Below are positions 42,864 through 51,919 of a stretch of DNA of 64,000 nt, one piece after another. How positions within the stretch are numbered: the stretch's first letter is position 1; each line of letters opens with the position of its first letter. Where the stretch lies: positions 2,480,001 to 2,544,000 of the forward strand of contig OY729418.1 in the NCBI GenBank assembly GCA_963422275.1, given 5' to 3'. A model generated the notes under the pieces. The model worked only from the letters and a program-made list of their open reading frames with translations. It had not been told where the DNA came from and did not search any database. The position numbers and the translations under genes are program-made. This DNA is from G963422275 sp963422275. GTDB lineage: Bacteria > Pseudomonadota > Alphaproteobacteria > Rhodobacterales > Rhodobacteraceae.

Positions 42864-44192
42864 ATGAAATTCAGGTGGCACAAACGTGCCGTTCTTTTCG
42901 TTGGTGGGCGCCGGATCACTCAGGACAACCTGAAAGCCGAGATGTTCTCAAAACGAATGGGTCGCTGGACTGATTCATTCGAACACATGACAGTGGACGG
43001 ACGGTCGAGCCTTGCGGTTGCGATGATGAGAATTTTCGTAGCCATTCGAGATCGGCGAACGTTCTGCGTGACCCGAGCCAAGATCAAGTCGTCTGCCAAT
43101 CTTCGCAACGGAGACACTTTCAGTGCCTGGGATCCAGCAGATGACTGGAAAAATGAGCCGAGATTTCAGTGCATGAGTTCAGGGAGTACAGGCTCGCCTC
43201 GCAGAGTCGAACGAACCCACAAGTCGTGGATCAAAAGCTTTGAACGAAACTCTGAACTCTTTCCGGTTACGCTTGGCGATGCTTATGCAGTGTTCGGCGA
43301 ACTTACCCATTCTCTCTCTCTCTACGCGGCATTGGAGGCCCTTTATCTCGGTTGCGATCTCCATCTACTGACGGGAATCAGGCCGGAGCGTCAGCTTGAT
43401 GCCTTGTCCAATTCAGGGGTCTCCGTGATTTACGCCACTCCGACGCAAATGAGAATGCTGGGCCAAGCGCAACGGCGAACTCCGGGCGTGCAGCTTGAAA
43501 GAGTCCGCCTAGCTTTGATCGGCGGATCCAAACTTGATCCGGGAACTGCCGGAATTTGCAGGAAATTACTCCCAAACGCCGAGATCCATGAATTCTACGG
43601 CTCTTCCGAGACGAGCTTTGTCACCATTTCCGGACGAGATTCGCCTGCAGGTTCTGTCGGACTTCCCTATCCGGAAGTTGAGATTTCAATTCGCGATGGC
43701 AGCAAAAGCCTGGGCGACACCGGGCTGCCGGGAGAAATTTGGGTGCGGAGCCCATACCTGTTTTCGGGATATGCATCGGGAGACCCGGGCAGTACGCGAT
43801 GGGACAACGGCTTCTTGACCGTGGGTGAGAAAGGATGGCTTGATGCGAAAGGCCATCTCTTTCTTGCAGGGCGAAGCGATCGAATGATTACGGTGGCGGA
43901 CCAGAATGTCTATCCAGAGGAAATCGAGAACTTCCTCTTGAGATTGCCGGGAATCGAGCATGCCGCAATTGTCTCGATTCCCGACCCGATGCGAGGGAAC
44001 AGGTTAGTTGCGGCCATCAGAGCCGAAAATCCGAATCTCACATCGAATAGTGTCATATCCGATTGCAGAAGCGCCCTTGGACCGCTGAAGGCCCCTAAGC
44101 TTGTTCGCTTTGTGGATGAGTGGCCGATGCTTCGTTCGGGGAAAACAGATATCGGCAAGCTTGAGCTTATGGTGGCAGAACTGATTGAATGA
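42864..44192 (+). CDS. Acyl-CoA synthetase (AMP-forming), short form, YhfT-like
   Basis: 442-aa adenylating enzyme. The phosphate-binding P-loop-like motif is SSGSTGSPRRVERTH near residue 108, motif A5 is EFYGSSETSFV, the hinge region is FLAGRSDRMITVADQNVYPEEIE, and the catalytic lysine region is LRSGKTDIGKLEL near the C-terminus. Only about 100 residues precede the P-loop, against 150-200 in ordinary ligases. It overlaps the thiolase gene by four bases. In Firmicutes a short ligase (YhfT), a thiolase (YhfS) and BioY (YhfU) share a BirA-controlled operon, and the same three families meet here. The acid activated is unknown. Confidence 0.82.
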   Translation: MKFRWHKRAVLFVGGRRITQDNLKAEMFSKRMGRWTDSFEHMTVDGRSSLAVAMMRIFVAIRDRRTFCVTRAKIKSSANLRNGDTFSAWDPADDWKNEPRFQCMSSGSTGSPRRVERTHKSWIKSFERNSELFPVTLGDAYAVFGELTHSLSLYAALEALYLGCDLHLLTGIRPERQLDALSNSGVSVIYATPTQMRMLGQAQRRTPGVQLERVRLALIGGSKLDPGTAGICRKLLPNAEIHEFYGSSETSFVTISGRDSPAGSVGLPYPEVEISIRDGSKSLGDTGLPGEIWVRSPYLFSGYASGDPGSTRWDNGFLTVGEKGWLDAKGHLFLAGRSDRMITVADQNVYPEEIENFLLRLPGIEHAAIVSIPDPMRGNRLVAAIRAENPNLTSNSVISDCRSALGPLKAPKLVRFVDEWPMLRSGKTDIGKLELMVAELIE

Positions 44193-45304
44193 CCGAGCCT
44201 GTTTATCTTGCGTCTGCCGTTCGGACTCCCGTCGCCCCAAGAAACGGTGCATTTCGAGATGTTCCGCTTCACGTGCTTGGCGCTGCATCCGCCCGCGAGT
44301 GTCTTGTCCGATCCGGCATCTCGCTTGAGAGCGTGGACGAGATAATAGTCGGCAATGCCTTGGGAGCTGGCGGAAATCCTGCGCGGCTGATCGCGCTGGA
44401 AATCGGCCTTCCCAAGAGAGTGGGGGGATTGACCGTAGACAGGCAATGTTGCGGGGGCCTCGATGCCTTGGTGCTAGCTGCCGGATTGATCAAGAGCGGT
44501 TACGCCAAAGCGGTTCTGGCTGGTGGTGCGGAAAGTTACTCGCGAAGACCGAAACGGTACAGGGTTCGCCGCGAAGACGGTGAACTTGAACCGTATGATC
44601 AAGCGGCCTTTACACCTTGGCCGGATAGAGATCCTCTAATGGGTGAAGCTGCCGCCGCACTGGCTCAGGAACTACGCATTTCGCGCGATGAGCAGGACAT
44701 ATGGGCGGTTGACAGCCACAGGAAGGCGGTGAACGCGAAGAAAAGGCTGGCCAATGAAATGACGCCGGTGCCGGGAGTCGCTCTCGGGTTCGACAGCTGC
44801 ACCCGCAACTTGACAGACAAACTGTGCCAGCGGGCAAGGGTCATCAGTGGAACCGTCACCCATGCCAACACTTCTGTCGCGGCGGATGCATCGGCATTTT
44901 TCCTCGTCGTGTCCGAGAGAGTGGCGAGGTGCTTGAAGTGCAAGAAGATTCGGTTCGCAGCTGGGACCACCGTTGGCGGAGAGCCAGAGAAGCCTGGACT
45001 CGCTCCGGTGATTGCAATCAGCGAAGTCCTTGAACGCGAGGGAGTTCGGGCAGCCAGACTCGCCGTGGCAGAGATCATGGAAGCTTATGCTGTGCAGGCC
45101 ATTGCCTGCACTCGAAAGTCAGAGATCGATCCAGCTGTTGTCAATCCGGGAGGAGGCTCGCTGGCTCGCGGCCACCCTATTGGAGCTTCAGGCGCGATTC
45201 TTGCAGTGCGGACCTATCATGAATTGGCGCATCGGGGTTCGTTCGGTCTTGCTGCCATTGCCGCCGCCGGTGGACTTGGAACCGCAGTTCTTTTCGAGGC
45301 CTAG
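44189..45304 (+). CDS. Thiolase-family protein with two altered active-site positions, YhfS-like
   Basis: 371-aa thiolase fold. The nucleophilic Cys is present (DRQCCGGLDAL, near residue 90) and so is the GHP histidine (LARGHPIGASGAI). However, the Asn of the usual NEAF motif is Met (IMEAYAVQA), and the C-terminal general-base Cys (normally in C-x-GGG) is Ala (AAIAAAGGLGTAV). Ordinary reversible Claisen chemistry would therefore be impaired. It overlaps the acyl-CoA ligase gene (ATGA), so ligase and thiolase should act in sequence. It converges on bioY. Confidence 0.82.
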   Translation: MTEPVYLASAVRTPVAPRNGAFRDVPLHVLGAASARECLVRSGISLESVDEIIVGNALGAGGNPARLIALEIGLPKRVGGLTVDRQCCGGLDALVLAAGLIKSGYAKAVLAGGAESYSRRPKRYRVRREDGELEPYDQAAFTPWPDRDPLMGEAAAALAQELRISRDEQDIWAVDSHRKAVNAKKRLANEMTPVPGVALGFDSCTRNLTDKLCQRARVISGTVTHANTSVAADASAFFLVVSERVARCLKCKKIRFAAGTTVGGEPEKPGLAPVIAISEVLEREGVRAARLAVAEIMEAYAVQAIACTRKSEIDPAVVNPGGGSLARGHPIGASGAILAVRTYHELAHRGSFGLAAIAAAGGLGTAVLFEA

Positions 45305-45540
45305 GCTCTCTCGGAGGTGAATGCCCAGCCACCGTTTGAAGGGCCATTCAAGCGCTTTCAGAGCCTTGCGCTTCCGGTGCGTGAATGACCACGCAGGATC
45401 GCCGGAAAGAACTGCCTGCAGCACATCGTGCGCGCGGTCTGCATCATCGCGTTCCACCCGCTCGGGCTTGCAGGACTTGCCGGCACGGGCCTGAGAGCGA
45501 AAATGCGGCATCCGGGGTGCCGCGTGCAACATGTGCCGGA

Positions 45541-46086
45541 TCACCCCCTCGAAAGAACGGACTCTGGCCGGTTGCGGGCTAGAAAAGCGGTTATCGCGGC
45601 GGCGGCCGTAGCCTTCAGCATGTCGCCCGGTATGAAGGGCAACGCGAGCAGCAACGCCTCGGGAATCGATTTGTCCAATGTAATCGCCATGCCCGCAGTT
45701 CCGAATGCTGCAACCACGAACACGCCACCCACAAGGGCAGCGACAAACGCGGCGGCGACAACTGAACGCGCTTTCCAACGCTCCATGACGGTGCCAGCAA
45801 TGAATGCGCCAACCGGGAATCCAATTAAATAGCCTGCTGACGGCGAGGCGAACAAGCCCAAGCCCCCTCGCCCTCCTGCAAGTAGCGGAAGGCCAAGTGC
45901 CACGAGAAACAAAAACAACATCACGGCGCTCGCTCCTCGCCTGGCTCCCAAAACTGTGCCGCACAGCATGATTCCGAGTGACTGGGCTGTAATGGGAACA
46001 CCGGATGCAAGAGTGATCTTCGGTATGATCCCCAGTGCGGCGATGAGGGCCGCAAACAGCGCAATGTACGCTAGGTCACGATACAT
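45541..46086 (-). CDS. bioY: Biotin transporter S component BioY
   Basis: Membrane-embedded biotin-binding component of an ECF transporter, 181 aa and about six spans. Typical features are the start DLAYIALFAALIAALG, KITLASGVPITAQSLGIML, and GGLGLFASPSAGYLIGFPVGAFI, the conserved biotin-site stretch. ATG 46086 overlaps the end of bioN by 11 bp, giving the order bioM-bioN-bioY. The three genes together encode the tripartite BioMNY system. Confidence 0.92.
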   Translation of the reverse strand: MYRDLAYIALFAALIAALGIIPKITLASGVPITAQSLGIMLCGTVLGARRGASAVMLFLFLVALGLPLLAGGRGGLGLFASPSAGYLIGFPVGAFIAGTVMERWKARSVVAAAFVAALVGGVFVVAAFGTAGMAITLDKSIPEALLLALPFIPGDMLKATAAAAITAFLARNRPESVLSRG

Positions 46087-46702
46087 GCCAACTCCGTCCC
46101 TCTCTTTCGGCTCGGCATCTCGCCTGCAAAGCTTCGGACACCCGCTCGGCGTCATCTATAGCAAGCAAGGTCAACGGAAAAACTATTCTCCAACTAGGGT
46201 GCCTCCGCGAACGGCTTTTCCAAGCCTCTACCAGCATGGTTCCCCTTTGCAGCAGTAGGGGCGTAAACCGCAACACGAGCGCAATCGCCATCTCCAAACC
46301 ATCGAGTCGAATTCCGATGCGCTCGAATGGAACGAGAAGAGTTTTGAAAACATCGGCCAAATCATCCAGTCTCGTCGTCATAGTCACGAGATTTGCCAAC
46401 CCGATCGTGGCGACAAGCCGAATCGAAATCACTGTGCCGCCAACCAGATCGTCTGTGGCGATGTGCCAGAGGATGACGACCGCAAGGAAAGGCCAAACTG
46501 GAAGCAGTCTCCTTGCAGCCAACAGAGTGAAACGAATTCCTGCACCTAGGTGGACCCCGCTGACGAACGCCACCGCGGCCAGATGCGCATCTAACCTGCT
46601 TGTTAGAAATATCGCGAAGGTGAACGCGCAGAGCACCAGCAGCTTCTGACCCGCGGGCAACCCATGATACGGGGTCTCAATCGGCGAAGTCAGCGAAATC
46701 AT
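46076..46702 (-). CDS. bioN: Energy-coupling factor transmembrane protein BioN
   Basis: T component of the ECF biotin transporter, 208 aa. Several membrane segments (KLLVLCAFTFAIFLTSRLDAH, LLPVWPFLAVVILWHIAT) are followed by the coupling motif region SEALQARCRAE, in which the Ala-Arg-Gly type signature is ARC here. ATG 46702 (MISLTSPIE) overlaps bioM by 26 bp. A longer reading from 46831 lies entirely in bioM and is not used. Confidence 0.88.
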   Translation of the reverse strand: MISLTSPIETPYHGLPAGQKLLVLCAFTFAIFLTSRLDAHLAAVAFVSGVHLGAGIRFTLLAARRLLPVWPFLAVVILWHIATDDLVGGTVISIRLVATIGLANLVTMTTRLDDLADVFKTLLVPFERIGIRLDGLEMAIALVLRFTPLLLQRGTMLVEAWKSRSRRHPSWRIVFPLTLLAIDDAERVSEALQARCRAEREGRSWHVS

Positions 46703-47393
46703 CGCTACGTCCCAGTCTTTCCATCTCCGTACGGAATTCTTCCAACACTGCTCGCGCTTCCCCATCTCGCCTGATGCGTCCCCTATCGAGCCAGACAACA
46801 CGATCAAATCCCGCGAGGGCCGAAATGTCATGGGTAATCAGGATTTGCGACACGTCAAGCGAGTGCAAGTGCCGGTGAAGCTGCATAATCGTCGGCAGGT
46901 CCGGCCCGGTGAATGGTTCGTCAAGCACAATCACGGCGGGCCTCATTGCCATGACCGACATGAGGCAGACGAGATGCCGCTGACCCTGAGAAAGGGTGTG
47001 AATTGCCCGGTCCGCCCAAGTTTCGTGCCCAAACCGCGACAGCGTTTGCAGCGCACGCTCCCGGGCATCCCGCTTCGAGTGACCGAGCTGCGAAATACCA
47101 AACGCAATTTCTTCGCTGACAGTTGGAAAGATAATCTGGTGATCTGGGTTCTGGAAGACGATCCCAACTGTTTCGACTGCATTCTTGCGATCTCGCCAGA
47201 CATCTATGCCATTGACGCGGATTTTGCCGGAGGTCGGTTTGATCAATCCGCAGATGAGTCGGGCAAGGGTTGACTTTCCAGAGCCGTTTCGCCCGACGAC
47301 ACCGATTCTTCTATCAGTCAGACTGAGCGAGACGCCGTCCAACACCTTCTTTCTATCACGCACGTAGGATACGCCCTCGAGAATTGTCTCCAA
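46677..47393 (-). CDS. bioM: Biotin ECF transporter ATPase BioM
   Basis: 238-aa ATPase with Walker A GRNGSGKSTLARL (residue 34 on), Q-loop FQNPDHQIIFPTV, signature LSQGQRHLVCLMSV (the family LSGGQ is LSQGQ), Walker B AVIVLDEPFTGPD and switch LITHD. The sequence NPDHQIIFPTV is characteristic of CbiO/EcfA-type ECF ATPases. First gene of bioMNY. No BirA palindrome or BioR-type TTAT-N4-ATAA site was found by eye in the 450 bp upstream. Confidence 0.9.
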   Translation of the reverse strand: METILEGVSYVRDRKKVLDGVSLSLTDRRIGVVGRNGSGKSTLARLICGLIKPTSGKIRVNGIDVWRDRKNAVETVGIVFQNPDHQIIFPTVSEEIAFGISQLGHSKRDARERALQTLSRFGHETWADRAIHTLSQGQRHLVCLMSVMAMRPAVIVLDEPFTGPDLPTIMQLHRHLHSLDVSQILITHDISALAGFDRVVWLDRGRIRRDGEARAVLEEFRTEMERLGRSDDFADFAD

Positions 47394-47897
47394 CGTCCTG
47401 CCCTGCGGTTGCCGCGTCTTCGATGGTCATCATCCATCATGGAGTCCGTTCGGATACTCATCCTTCAAGGCCACGGCAACATGAAAGGGCGCAACTCCCG
47501 CGGCAGGTCGCCGCAATCTTCTTGAAGACGCGCAGCGACGCAGGCGATGGCCGCCGCGCGAATGCACTGAACATTCATCTGCTAACTCAATGTTGGCGCA
47601 AATTTGCTTGCCTGATGCGCGTAGCAGGGTCAGCGCGACAGAACAGCCAGCCGGCGGTGCACGCCTAAGTCTGCGATTTTCTCAGAATAACAATCCGAGC
47701 ACAACCCAAACACGATGCAGACGATACCGCAAACGATTTCGATTGATTGATTGTTTCCAAGTCAAAATCTGGCCGAATCAAGCTGTTCCATCCAGTTTTC
47801 GAAATTCCGCACCATTCTCGCCGCAAATTGGACTTTTCATTGTTCTCCAACTATGCTTGTAAAAACTGACCCTTGGTGGCATTCTCGGGAGTTCGCG
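47394..47897. other. 500-bp divergent intergenic region (bioM / glcD)
   Basis: Both the biotin transporter and the glycolate oxidase operon start from here. AT-rich stretches near 47740-47860 (for example GATTGATTGATTG) are plausible promoter DNA. No regulator gene, RNA gene or clear operator was recognised. Confidence 0.4.
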
Positions 47898-49331
47898 ATG
47901 CAGATGCCGACCCCGGACATCAAAATCCTGAACAGGAAGGCCAAAATTGTGGCTCGGCTCCAGGAAGCTCTGCCGGGCGGCTCAGTAATACACCATGAGT
48001 CTGAAACCAAGGCGTACGAGTGCGATGCGCTTACCGCATACCGATGCGCGCCGCTTGCCGTCGTGCTCCCGACGACAACGGAAGAAGTCTCCGCGTTGCT
48101 GAAGGTCTGCAGCGAAGAAGGCGTCCCTGTTGTTCCCAGAGGTGCAGGAACATCTCTTGCGGGTGGAACGCTACCGACAGAGGACAGCGTGGTATTGGGA
48201 ACGGCGCGCTTGAATGCAGTGCTGGAAACGGATTGCGAGAACCGCTTCATTCGCGTTCAGACCGGTCGCACGAACCTGTCGGTTACCGGGGTGGTCGAGG
48301 GAAACGGATTCTTCTACGCGCCGGATCCGTCAAGCCAGCTTGCCTGTGCCATTGCTGGCAATATTGGAATGAATTCCGGGGGCGCGCATTGTCTCAAGTA
48401 CGGGGTGACCACGAACAATCTTCTCGGAGTGCGGCTGGTCACAATTGAGGGCGAAGTCATCGATCTTGGAGGCCCGCATCTGGATTCCGGCGGCCTCGAC
48501 CTCCTTGGGCTAGTGTGTGGTTCAGAAGGTCAGCTTGGCGTTGTGACGGAGGCGACACTTCGGATTCTCCCCAAGCCGGAAGGCGCACGTCCGATCCTGA
48601 TGGGGTTCTCCTCGAACGAGGTTGCCGGTGCCTGTGTGTCGGACATCATCGAGGCTGGGTTGCTGCCCGTCGCAATCGAGTTCATGGACCGACAATGCAT
48701 CAGGGTATGCGAGGCATTCGTCGGAGCCGGATATCCGGACGTCGAGGCGCTTCTAATTGTCGAGGTTGAAGGGTCCTCCGCCGAAATCGACCAGCAACTC
48801 GGTCTCATCAAGCAGATCGCCGCAAAGCACAAGCCGGACGAACTGCGCGAAAGCGGATCCGAAGAGGAATCGCAGCGGATATGGGCAGGGCGCAAGGCCG
48901 CATTTGGGGCGATGGGCCAACTGAATGATTACATTTGCCTGGACGGCACGATTCCGGTCTCGCAACTTTCGCACGTTCTCAAGCGAATCAGCCAGCTTTC
49001 AGCAGAGTACAGTCTCGACGTCGCCAATGTTTTTCATGCAGGCGATGGCAACATGCACCCTCTGATCTTGTTCAATGCCAATCAACCCGGCGAACTGGAG
49101 AGAAGTGAAGCCATGGGTGCACGGATTCTCGAGCTGTGCGTGGAAGTCGGCGGATGCCTGACCGGAGAGCACGGTGTCGGCGTGGAGAAACGCGACTTGA
49201 TGCCGGCCCAGTTCTCGTCAGATGATATGGAGGCACAGATGCGGGTGAAGGATGTGTTCGATCCGAAATGGCTTCTTAATCCGTCAAAGGTGTTTCCGCT
49301 TGAGGCGACAGAAAGTCGAAGAGCCGCGTGA
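47898..49331 (+). CDS. glcD: Glycolate oxidase FAD-linked subunit GlcD
   Basis: FAD-binding PCMH-type dehydrogenase subunit that oxidises glycolate to glyoxylate. The FAD-binding segment is PRGAGTSLAGGTLPTEDSVVLGTARLN. Further family motifs are GMNSGGAHCLKYGVTTNNLLG and, at the C-terminus, GDGNMHPLILFN and CLTGEHGVGVEKRDLMP. ATG 47898 (MQMPTPDIKIL) matches GlcD starts and has CGGGAG upstream. In-frame ATGs at 47751 and 47853 are less likely. It overlaps glcE by GTGA. Confidence 0.93.
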   Translation: MQMPTPDIKILNRKAKIVARLQEALPGGSVIHHESETKAYECDALTAYRCAPLAVVLPTTTEEVSALLKVCSEEGVPVVPRGAGTSLAGGTLPTEDSVVLGTARLNAVLETDCENRFIRVQTGRTNLSVTGVVEGNGFFYAPDPSSQLACAIAGNIGMNSGGAHCLKYGVTTNNLLGVRLVTIEGEVIDLGGPHLDSGGLDLLGLVCGSEGQLGVVTEATLRILPKPEGARPILMGFSSNEVAGACVSDIIEAGLLPVAIEFMDRQCIRVCEAFVGAGYPDVEALLIVEVEGSSAEIDQQLGLIKQIAAKHKPDELRESGSEEESQRIWAGRKAAFGAMGQLNDYICLDGTIPVSQLSHVLKRISQLSAEYSLDVANVFHAGDGNMHPLILFNANQPGELERSEAMGARILELCVEVGGCLTGEHGVGVEKRDLMPAQFSSDDMEAQMRVKDVFDPKWLLNPSKVFPLEATESRRAA

Positions 49332-50464
49332 CACCTGAGGACGAGCGAGAACTTTCTGAGGCGATAGCGTCGGCTATTCGCCCCTTGGCGATCAGCGGCG
49401 GCGGCACCCGGCCGATCGGAAAACCGGTTTTGGCGGAGTCGCTATGCACGTCGCGCCTGGAAGGAATCCGATTGTACGAACCAGGTGCGCTTACCGTCGT
49501 CGCTGGCGCTGGAACTCCGATCGAACATCTGGAGAGAGAACTGGAGGCTTGCGGCCAGCGGCTGCCGTTCGAACCCATGGACCATCGGGGCCTTCTCGGC
49601 ACCAATGGGGTCCCCACGATCGGCGGAGTGGTGGCCGCGAACGTTTCGGGGCCGCGGCGAATTCAGGTGGGATCATGCCGGGACTACCTGCTTGGCATCC
49701 GATTCGTGAACGGGGAGGGAACTGTCCTGAAAAGTGGCGGCAGAGTGATGAAGAATGTCACTGGATACGATCTGGTCAAGCTGCTCGCAGGAAGTTACGG
49801 CACGCTGGGCGTGCTGAGCGAAGTCTCGCTCAAGGTGCTGCCTGCCGCCGAATCCCAAGCGGTTCTGTTGATCGAGGGTCTCTCCGATGTTGACGCGATT
49901 GGGGCCCTGACCGTGGCATTGTGTTCGCCCTACGAGGTAACTGGAGCAGCGCACGTGCCGGAAGGAGTGGACGGAGACCCAGTAACGATGATCCGGATCG
50001 AGGGATTCGAGGAATCGGTGCGGTACAGATCGGAACAACTTAAGGGCAAGCTTGGAGCTTTTGGTGAAATCAACATCGAGCGGAGCTTGGAACGCACGGG
50101 GGCGGGGTGGAAATGGATACGCGATGTTCAGCTGTTCCATCGGTGCCCCGGCGACGTTTGGCGGTTTTCGGTCAAGCCTGACGACGGGCCGAAGCTGGCC
50201 GAGCGCATTCGGAGATTTGGAGCCGCAAAGATTGTTTACGACTGGGGTGGCGGGCTCGTCTGGGCTTTGGTTTCGGCAGGCACGAACCTGCGCGCGAAGG
50301 TTTCGGGTTTCGCAGGCCATGCCACCTTGATAAGGGCCAGCAAGGAAACCAGGTCGCGTCTCCCGGTGTTCCAGCCACTGCCCGCGCCCGTCGCCAGAAT
50401 TGCGGAAGGTCTGCGGAAGAAATTCGATCCGCGCGAAATCCTGAACCCCGGATTGATGGCATGA
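49328..50464 (+). CDS. glcE: Glycolate oxidase subunit GlcE
   Basis: Second FAD-binding subunit, 378 aa, shorter and less conserved than GlcD. The FAD region shows AISGGGTRPIGKP, MDHRGLLGTNGVPTIGGVVAANVSGPRRI and SGGRVMKNVTGYDLVKLLAGSYGTLGVL, which identify GlcE. The C-terminus ends LRKKFDPREILNPG, as expected. GTG at 49328 overlaps the glcD stop. It is needed with GlcD and GlcF for membrane-linked glycolate oxidation. Confidence 0.92.
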   Translation: MTPEDERELSEAIASAIRPLAISGGGTRPIGKPVLAESLCTSRLEGIRLYEPGALTVVAGAGTPIEHLERELEACGQRLPFEPMDHRGLLGTNGVPTIGGVVAANVSGPRRIQVGSCRDYLLGIRFVNGEGTVLKSGGRVMKNVTGYDLVKLLAGSYGTLGVLSEVSLKVLPAAESQAVLLIEGLSDVDAIGALTVALCSPYEVTGAAHVPEGVDGDPVTMIRIEGFEESVRYRSEQLKGKLGAFGEINIERSLERTGAGWKWIRDVQLFHRCPGDVWRFSVKPDDGPKLAERIRRFGAAKIVYDWGGGLVWALVSAGTNLRAKVSGFAGHATLIRASKETRSRLPVFQPLPAPVARIAEGLRKKFDPREILNPGLMA

Positions 50465-50525
50465 GATATCGTAGCTGCTCCACATTGCCTTTCCCTGCCG
50501 GATCGAGCTAGCTGAAGATTGCGGA

Positions 50526-51827
50526 ATGCAAACGAACTTCACGGCAGAACAGCTTCGCGACCCGCGCACAAGTCACTCGAATGACATCCTGAGAACCTGC
50601 GTTCACTGTGGGTTCTGCACCGCTACCTGTCCGACCTACCAAGTTTTGGGAGACGAACTCGACAGTCCCAGGGGCAGGATCTATCTTATCAAGAGCATGT
50701 TGGAGGAGGGGCGTCCGGCCGACAAGCAGACCGTCAAGCATATCGACAGATGCCTGTCCTGCCTCGCTTGCATGACAACCTGCCCTTCCAGCGTGAACTA
50801 TATGCACTTGGTGGACCACGCGCGCGAGTACATTGAGCAGACATACAGGAGACCTCTCGGGGACCGCCTGCTCCGCCGGTTGCTGAGGAGCTTGTTGCCA
50901 TATCCGGCGCGCTTCCGCGTGGCCCTTTATGCAGCGGTGGTTGCGAGGCCGTTCCGGCCCTTGATTCCGATTGCCCGCCTGCGATCTATGTTTGATTTGG
51001 TGCCGCCCAAAATCCCCAGGCCGAACCAAAACGACAGACCGCAGACATTTGCTGCAGAAGGGCCTGCGAAATGGCGCGTGGCATTGCTCACGGGGTGTGC
51101 CCAGCGGGCCCTGAATCCAGACATAAACAACGCAACCATTCGGATTCTTCGCCGGTTCGGGTGCGACGTAGTGGTTGCCAAGGGGGCGGGGTGCTGCGGT
51201 GCACTTGCCCATCACATGGGATGCTCGACCGACAGCCATGCGGCCGCTGCCCGCAACATCTCGGCTTGGACGAACGAGGTCGAAGTCGGACGGCTCGACG
51301 CCATCATCATCAACACGAGCGGTTGCGGGACGACAGTCAAGGACTACTGGCACATGTTCAAGGGCGCGCCGATGGAGGGCGCCGCGCGAAAAGTGTCCCA
51401 GCTTGCAAAGGACATTTCGGAGTTTCTGGTTGAAATCGGCTTTCCGGAATGCCCCCGCAAGGGGATTGTCGTCGCCTACCACGCAGCGTGTTCGCTTCAG
51501 CATGGTCAGAAGATACGATCGGAACCCAAGTCGCTTCTTGCCACAGCTGGATTCGAGGTGCTGGAGCCGGCAGACAGTCATATTTGCTGCGGTTCTGCCG
51601 GAACCTACAATCTGCTGCAGCCTGAGATCGCGAAGCGGTTGCAGTCGCGCAAGGTTGAGTCGCTCGATCGGATCCGGCCTGACGTGATCGCTGCAGGCAA
51701 TCTTGGCTGCATGATGCAGATCGGTCCCGCATCGAACGCGCCTGTCGTTCACACAGTCGAATTGCTGGACTGGTCGACCGGCGGCCCGAAACCGCCGGCC
51801 CTTCACGGCGAGATTGCCGCAGACTGA
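50526..51827 (+). CDS. glcF: Glycolate oxidase iron-sulfur subunit GlcF
   Basis: 432-aa electron-transfer subunit. Two ferredoxin-type [4Fe-4S] motifs lie at the N-terminus: CVHCGFCTATCPTY (near residue 22) and CLSCLACMTTCPSS (near residue 73). Two cysteine-rich CCG domains follow, with GAGCCGALAHH and ICCGSAGTY plus NLGCMMQI. This is the normal arrangement for passing electrons from the flavin subunits to the quinone pool. It closes the glcDEF operon, 61 bp after glcE. Confidence 0.94.
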   Translation: MQTNFTAEQLRDPRTSHSNDILRTCVHCGFCTATCPTYQVLGDELDSPRGRIYLIKSMLEEGRPADKQTVKHIDRCLSCLACMTTCPSSVNYMHLVDHAREYIEQTYRRPLGDRLLRRLLRSLLPYPARFRVALYAAVVARPFRPLIPIARLRSMFDLVPPKIPRPNQNDRPQTFAAEGPAKWRVALLTGCAQRALNPDINNATIRILRRFGCDVVVAKGAGCCGALAHHMGCSTDSHAAAARNISAWTNEVEVGRLDAIIINTSGCGTTVKDYWHMFKGAPMEGAARKVSQLAKDISEFLVEIGFPECPRKGIVVAYHAACSLQHGQKIRSEPKSLLATAGFEVLEPADSHICCGSAGTYNLLQPEIAKRLQSRKVESLDRIRPDVIAAGNLGCMMQIGPASNAPVVHTVELLDWSTGGPKPPALHGEIAAD

Positions 51828-51883
51828 ACTTGCACATTTGGAGTCATGCTTGAGCGCCTGTCATGGAAAAATGCCTTGCGCAC

Positions 51884-51914
51884 CTTGAAATCAGACACTC
51901 CCGTTCCCAACTTT
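51884..51914 (+). promoter_or_regulatory. Possible RpoH (heat-shock sigma) promoter for hsp20
   Basis: CTTGAAA (51884-51890) is a perfect heat-shock -35 box. After a 15-bp spacer, CCCAACTTT (51906-51914) resembles the CCCATnT -10 box. The predicted transcription start near 51920 would leave a leader of about 95 nt, the length expected for the RNA thermometer below. Confidence 0.5.
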
Positions 51915-51919
51915 AAAGT

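Noticed and set aside
45188..45964. 258-codon minus-strand frame over bioY and the thiolase end
   Set aside because: The part over bioY is a frame shadow, and the remaining 230 bp between the two convergent stops shows no domain.
47394..47897. BirA or BioR operator controlling bioMNY
   Set aside because: Reading both strands by eye found no TTGTAACC-type inverted repeat and no TTATMKATAA-like box, so no operator is claimed.
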